From the NCBI GenBank assembly GCA_963807305.1, contig CAWEBN010000008.1, positions 467,213 through 531,212 on the forward strand: DNA of 64,000 nucleotides, given 5' to 3'. The notes beneath the pieces were generated by a model. That model did not search any database, was not told the origin of the DNA, and was given only the letters and a program-made list of their open reading frames with translations. The number at the start of each line of letters is the position of its first letter. Position 1 is the stretch's first letter. This document shows, one piece after another, positions 60,480 to 64,000 of the stretch. The translations under genes were made by a program, and so were the position numbers. Source of the stretch: JAOPZW01 sp963807305 (GTDB lineage Bacteria; Actinomycetota; Thermoleophilia; Solirubrobacterales; Solirubrobacteraceae).

Positions 60480-61585
60480 GCGCCGGACGGCGCCGTCGCC
60501 GCCACGATCTCGGCCATGACCTCGCGCAGGTCGTGGTTGGCCTCGTAGACCACGAGCTGGCGCTGGGCGCCGTTGCCGCGGGCGAGGAGGTCGTCGATCC
60601 CCTCGAGCTCCGCCGCCGAGCCGAGGTCCTGGGCGTGCTCGCGCAGGCGGTCGTTCAGGCGCCGCGCGAGGGCCTTGGTGGCCACCCGCTCGCTGGAGGG
60701 CAGGTCGACGAGGTCGCCGTCGAGGCCGTGGCGGGCCGCCAGCCACTTGTTCTCGTCGAGCATCTGCCACGGGTAGTCGGCGAGCGCGCCGCCCGCGTCG
60801 TAGTGCTCGCAGAGCTCCTTGACCATCGCCTGGACCAGCGCGGCGAGCGCGAGCGTGTGCTCGACGCGGGTCTGGGAGTCGCAGACCCGCACCTCGACCG
60901 TCCCGAACTTGGGATGCGGGCGCACGTCGTACCAGAGCCATGTGTAGTCCTCCATGACCCCCGACTCGACCATGAAGGCGATCTCGCGCTCGTAGTGGGC
61001 CCAGTCGCGGTAGTGCGGCGGGATGCCCACGCGCGGGAAGGTCCGGAAGATCGGCGTGCGGGCCGAGAGCAGCCCGGTCGCGTCGGCGCGCCAGAAGGGC
61101 GAGTTGGCGCTCAGCGCCAGGAGCACCGCCAGGTGCACGCGCATCCCGTTGGCCACGTGGATGGCCTTGTCGGGGTCGTCGACGCCGACGTGCACGTGCA
61201 TGCCGAAGATCAGCTCCTGGCGCGCGACGAAGCGCAGAGCCGTCACGAGCTCGCGGTAGCGGGCGCGGGCGACGATGCGCTGGTCCTCCCACATCGCGAA
61301 CGGATGCGTGCCCGCCGAGCCGATCGTCAGGCCGCGCCCCTGCGCGGTGCGGTGAACCTGGGTGCGCAGGCGGCGCAGCTGCTCGCCGGCGCTGGCCGTG
61401 TCGGGCGCGGGATTGGTCGAGATCTCGAGCACCGACTCCATGAGCTCGGGCTTGATCTCGCCGTCCTCGGCGTCCTGCAGCAGGGACTCGATCGCGTTGA
61501 CCAGGCCGTAGCCCTCGGGGTCGACGATCATGAGCTCCTCCTCGATGCCGAGCGTGTAGCTCGGCCCGTGGAAGTGGTGCTCCAT
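60476..61585 (-). CDS. Glutamate-cysteine ligase GCS2-type carboxylate-amine ligase
   Basis: 369 residues from ATG 61585 (TACCCT at -14 to -9 favours it over ATG 61648). YTLGIEEELMIVDPEGYGLV opens the enzyme, then SAGTHPFA, FGMHVHVGVDDPDKA, SANSPFWRADATGLLSART and EVRVCDSQTRVEHTLALAAL, all GCS2/YbdK signatures. Reaction: ATP-dependent gamma-glutamyl bond formation. Actinobacteria lack glutathione, so the amine acceptor may differ. Confidence 0.92.
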   Translation of the reverse strand: MEHHFHGPSYTLGIEEELMIVDPEGYGLVNAIESLLQDAEDGEIKPELMESVLEISTNPAPDTASAGEQLRRLRTQVHRTAQGRGLTIGSAGTHPFAMWEDQRIVARARYRELVTALRFVARQELIFGMHVHVGVDDPDKAIHVANGMRVHLAVLLALSANSPFWRADATGLLSARTPIFRTFPRVGIPPHYRDWAHYEREIAFMVESGVMEDYTWLWYDVRPHPKFGTVEVRVCDSQTRVEHTLALAALVQAMVKELCEHYDAGGALADYPWQMLDENKWLAARHGLDGDLVDLPSSERVATKALARRLNDRLREHAQDLGSAAELEGIDDLLARGNGAQRQLVVYEANHDLREVMAEIVAATAPSGA

Positions 61586-61593
61586 GGCGCGGC

Positions 61594-61599
61594 AGGGTA
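61594..61599 (-). promoter_or_regulatory. Candidate -10 (TACCCT on minus strand) for the GCS2 ligase
   Basis: TACCCT at -14 to -9 from ATG 61585; no ribosome site. Confidence 0.45.
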
Positions 61600-61671
61600 C
61601 CCACGCGCCGCGCTCCATCGTCCTAGACTCCGGGTAGCGCACGATCACGACTCCGACACAGGGGGACCACC

Positions 61672-62598
61672 ATGGCCCTGGGCTACGACGGCAAGCTCTA
61701 CTTCCTCGCCTTCGACCACCGCGGCTCGTTCCAGAAGAAGATGTTCGGCATCCAGGGCGATCCGACGCCCGAGGAGACCGAGCGCATCACCGACTCCAAG
61801 CACCTCATCTACGAGGGCATGGTGAAGGCGACCGAGATCGGCTCGGTGCAGGGCGACCAGGTCGGCGTGCTCGTCGACGAGCAGTTCGGCGGGACGGTGC
61901 CGGAGGAGGCCAACGACAAGGGCCTCAAGCTCGCGATGCCGGTCGAGAAGTCCGGCCAGAACGAGTTCGACTTCCAGTATGGCGACGACTTCGGCGCGCA
62001 CATCACGAACTTCGACCCCGACTTCTCGAAGGTCCTCGTCCGCTACAACCCCGAGGACGACGCCGACCTCAACGAGCGCCAGCTCGAGCGCCTCAAGCGC
62101 CTGGCCGACTGGCTGCACGAGAACGACCGCAAGTTCCTCTTCGAGCTCCTGGTGCCCGCCACGGACGAGCAGCTCGCCTCGGTCGGCGGCGACACCGATC
62201 GCTACGACGCCGAGCTGCGGCCCGAGCTCATGCGCCGCGCCATCGCCGAGACCCAGGACTTCGGCTGCGAGGTCGACATCTGGAAGATCGAGGGCGTCGA
62301 CGCACGCGAGGACGCCGAGATGCTGGCCAAGCAGACCCGCGTGGGCTCCGGGCGCGAGGGCGTCGTCTGCGTCCTGCTCGGCCGCGGCGCCAGCGACGAG
62401 AAGGTCGACCAGTGGCTGCGCGCCGCCTCGCCCGTCGAGGGCTTCGTCGGCTTCGCGATCGGCCGCTCGATCTGGTGGGACGCGCTGAAGGGCTACCTCG
62501 ACGGGTCGCTCGACCGCGAGGCGGCAGCGGCGCAGATCGCCGAGAACTACCTGCGCTTCATCCGCGTCTACGAGGAGCAGGAGACGGCGGTCGCCTGA
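61672..62598 (+). CDS. DUF2090/IolC-C-terminal-type aldolase-like protein
   Basis: 308 residues. LYFLAFDHRGSFQKKMFGI at the N-terminus matches the DUF2090 domain fused to some IolC (5-keto-2-deoxygluconate kinase) proteins. HLIYEGMVKATEIG, VLVDEQFGG, FDFQYGDDFGAHITNFDPDF, KFLFELLVPAT, VDIWKIEGVD and GFAIGRSIWWDALKGY are all aldolase-class-I-like barrel strands with a lysine in WKIEG. It may act on 2-deoxy-5-keto-gluconate-6-phosphate or a similar sugar phosphate. A GGGGG ribosome site lies 7-8 nt before ATG 61672. Confidence 0.85.
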   Translation: MALGYDGKLYFLAFDHRGSFQKKMFGIQGDPTPEETERITDSKHLIYEGMVKATEIGSVQGDQVGVLVDEQFGGTVPEEANDKGLKLAMPVEKSGQNEFDFQYGDDFGAHITNFDPDFSKVLVRYNPEDDADLNERQLERLKRLADWLHENDRKFLFELLVPATDEQLASVGGDTDRYDAELRPELMRRAIAETQDFGCEVDIWKIEGVDAREDAEMLAKQTRVGSGREGVVCVLLGRGASDEKVDQWLRAASPVEGFVGFAIGRSIWWDALKGYLDGSLDREAAAAQIAENYLRFIRVYEEQETAVA

Positions 62599-62657
62599 GC
62601 CGCTCGCTCGCGGTTCCGCGCGGGGTCTCGCGGCGCTGCGCGGCGCCCAAAAAAGCA

Positions 62658-62707
62658 TCATCGAGGGAAGGGAGGCGGCCGGCGGTTGGCGGCGGGTCGT
62701 CGTCCTC
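62658..62707 (-). repeat. Dispersed ~50 bp repeat, copy B
   Basis: The two blocks of copy A (32629-32680) recur here on the minus strand: 62707-62692 and 62685-62658, with a 6 nt gap. On the minus strand copy B runs into a T6 tract (62654-62649), like a terminator. Confidence 0.7.
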
Positions 62708-62751
62708 AGGCGTGCGCCCTCGGGCAGCACGCGAGGCGATCGCGGACGCGC

Positions 62752-63219
62752 CTACTCCTCCCCGTCCCAGTAATCCACGGAGCTCGACCGCCGGACCATG
62801 ACCCGCGCGCCCGGATCGTCGCCGAAGACCCCGACCTTCTCGCTGTCGGGGTAGACCGCGACCGCCGGCCAGCGGCGGGTCGAGAGCATCAGGACGTGGG
62901 CGGTCTCGGCGGCGCGATTGACCATCTTGTGCGCGCCGTCGGGGCCCTCCAGGAAGCACCCGACGTCGCCGGGCCCGAGCTCCTGCTCGCCTTCCGGCGT
63001 GCGCACGGCGACGCGGCCGTCGAGGACGATCATCCACTCCTCGTCGCCCAGCTCGTAGTGGTAGGGCCAGGCGCTCTCGCCGGGCGGCAGCTCGTAGACG
63101 GTGCCGCCGATCCGGTTCGACCCGATCGCCTCCCCGACGCGCGCCTGGCCGCGCCGGTAGCCATCGGGGTTGTCGGCGGGGTACTCGTACGTGGCGGTGT
63201 GGAGGTTGAAGGCGCGCAT
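62752..63219 (-). CDS. Cupin-domain protein
   Basis: 155 residues. Cupin motif 1: WPYHYELGDEEWMIVLDGRV (metal His/Glu pattern H-Y-E-L-G-D-E-E-W), motif 2: PDGAHKMVNRAAE. RIGGTVYELPPGESAWP precedes. Similar single-domain cupins bind sugars or act as isomerases; function unknown. ATG 63219 has TAGGCT at -13 to -8. Transcription would run into repeat copy B and its T tract. Confidence 0.85.
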   Translation of the reverse strand: MRAFNLHTATYEYPADNPDGYRRGQARVGEAIGSNRIGGTVYELPPGESAWPYHYELGDEEWMIVLDGRVAVRTPEGEQELGPGDVGCFLEGPDGAHKMVNRAAETAHVLMLSTRRWPAVAVYPDSEKVGVFGDDPGARVMVRRSSSVDYWDGEE

Positions 63220-63226
63220 GGCGCCG

Positions 63227-63232
63227 AGCCTA
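63227..63232 (-). promoter_or_regulatory. Candidate -10 (TAGGCT on minus strand) for the cupin
   Basis: TAGGCT at -13 to -8 from ATG 63219, identical to the R2-like gene promoter. Confidence 0.45.
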
Positions 63233-63241
63233 AAGGCGCCG

Positions 63242-63529
63242 CTACGGCGTGAGCGAGCCGGCGGTGTTCTGGGCCGCGTCGTAGCTCTGCTGCGAGCCCT
63301 CTTGCAGAGCCTGGACGGCCTGTCGCTGGCGCTCGAGCTCCGCCGCGGGGTCCACGGACGTGTCGCTCGGGGCGCCCACGGAAGTCGGGTAGGCCGACGG
63401 ACTGGGCGACGTACCCTCGGACGACCGCGAGTGGCCTGAGCCAAGTGCCGCGATCACGAGTCCGACCGCCGCGAGGCCCCCGACCCTCCGCCAGGTCCGG
63501 CCCGAGATGCGTGTGCTGCCTGCCGCCAT
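63242..63529 (-). CDS. Small secreted or anchored hypothetical protein
   Basis: 95 residues: basic N-terminus, one hydrophobic segment (VGGLAAVGLVIAALGSGHSR), a Ser/Pro/Thr-rich linker and a helical Q/A-rich tail. No family recognised. Codirectional with lepB upstream, 44 nt apart. Confidence 0.6.
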   Translation of the reverse strand: MAAGSTRISGRTWRRVGGLAAVGLVIAALGSGHSRSSEGTSPSPSAYPTSVGAPSDTSVDPAAELERQRQAVQALQEGSQQSYDAAQNTAGSLTP

Positions 63530-63573
63530 GCCCCGAAGGAGCGCCGCGGGCTGCCCGCTGATACATGGCGCCG

Positions 63574-64000
63574 CTAAAGCGTGCCGATGCGCCTCGGCGG
63601 CCAGTACGTCGCGAAGGCCTCGCCGATGACCCAATCGATCGGGATCGGGCCCCAGAAGCGCCCGTCGTCGGACGCGCCGCGGTTGTCGCCCATGCAGAAG
63701 ACGTAGCCGCGCGGGATCGTGATCGTCCGCGGCAGGTCGCAGCCCTGACCTCCGGCGCAGGACGCGATGAACGGCTCGCTCTGGAGCTTGCCGTTGCGTA
63801 CGACGTGGCCGCCGCGCACCGAGATGCGGTCGCCCCCCACCCCGACGACCCGCTTGATGAAGGTCTGCTTGGACTGCGTCGGCGTCGGCGCCGGGCACGG
63901 CTGGTCGTCGGCCTGCTGTGCGCCGCAGCGCGGCGGCGTCTCGTCGGCCCCGGCCGGCGGGTGGAAGGTGATGATGTCGCCGACCTTGGGGTCGGCGCCG
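63574..64000 (-). CDS. lepB: Signal peptidase I, C-terminal part (N-terminus beyond the window)
   Basis: About 141 C-terminal residues are present. The catalytic Lys lies in FIKRVVGVGGDRISVRGGHV. The SPase I box E is GYVFCMGDNRGASDDGRFWG, and the closing strand is GEAFATYWPPRRIG. The insert between box D and E holds two Cys (SCAGGQGCDLP), likely disulphide-bonded outside the membrane; another Pro/Cys-rich insert precedes the Lys region. It cleaves signal peptides from exported proteins. The Ser nucleophile is outside the window. Confidence 0.93.
   Translation of the reverse strand, partial: GADPKVGDIITFHPPAGADETPPRCGAQQADDQPCPAPTPTQSKQTFIKRVVGVGGDRISVRGGHVVRNGKLQSEPFIASCAGGQGCDLPRTITIPRGYVFCMGDNRGASDDGRFWGPIPIDWVIGEAFATYWPPRRIGTL

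Overview
The window is 64 kb of very GC-rich (roughly 70% or more by eye), densely packed bacterial chromosome. Gene content points to a high-GC actinobacterium, most likely class Thermoleophilia (Solirubrobacterales / Conexibacter-like). The grounds are a six-gene MCE array with no adjacent permease genes, an ECF-like sigma factor carrying its own zinc finger and hydrophobic tail, many leaderless-type promoters, and general gene style. The taxonomic call is inference. I see no prophage, insertion sequence, CRISPR array or replication origin; this is ordinary chromosome with a few odd corners.

Layout. 1-8.7 kb: a sodium:solute symporter running off the left edge, a beta-helix lipoprotein, typA with a coupled membrane glycosyltransferase-like gene, and a SNF2 helicase. 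8.7-14.2 kb: a minus-strand operon of an acyl-CoA dehydrogenase, a small unknown protein and two proteins that each carry two UPF0145/YbjQ domains, divergent from an acyl-CoA synthetase and ytoQ. 14.4-20 kb: a membrane DUF4097 protein, sensor kinase and sugar-binding lipoprotein operon, then a PRC-barrel protein, a zinc alcohol dehydrogenase and an SDR. 20-27.4 kb: DNA glycosylase-like protein, MFS exporter, hydrolase, a divergent MarR pair over a clear dyad operator, a cysteine-dioxygenase-like cupin with a divergent LysR, an orphan ABC permease and initiator tRNA-Met. 27.5-41.2 kb: scattered metabolism and regulation (hydroxyacid dehydrogenase, Ppx/GppA, IlvG-like ThDP enzyme, lysA, MOSC protein, class III cyclase, HxlR, homocysteine methyltransferase, PASTA lipoprotein with MarR, HDAC-like deacetylase).

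41.4-53 kb is the centrepiece: six MCE-domain genes on the minus strand, every junction a stop/start overlap of 1-4 nt, preceded in the same direction by a dual GGDEF-EAL cyclic-di-GMP enzyme. No yrbE permease or MlaF-type ATPase gene is present. 53-64 kb: tRNA-Leu, the sigma/zinc-finger fusion, csaA, an R2-like ferritin, an AAC(6')-like acetyltransferase, a non-coding island with a long inverted repeat, a metallo-hydrolase operon ending upstream with a zinc-ribbon rhomboid-like protein lacking the catalytic serine, a PilZ protein, a GCS2 ligase, an IolC-type aldolase-like protein, a cupin and the 3' part of lepB.

Two genome-wide patterns recur. First, many start codons have a TAnnnT-like hexamer 7-14 nt upstream and no ribosome site, the signature of leaderless mRNA. 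Second, six otherwise well-conserved genes are split by apparent single-base frameshifts, two of them in six-base homopolymers. Sequencing error is the simplest explanation, but it has to be excluded before calling pseudogenes or phase variation. Two short tandem duplications (52 and 89 bp) that span stop codons, and a ~50 bp dispersed repeat pair, are the other unexplained structures.
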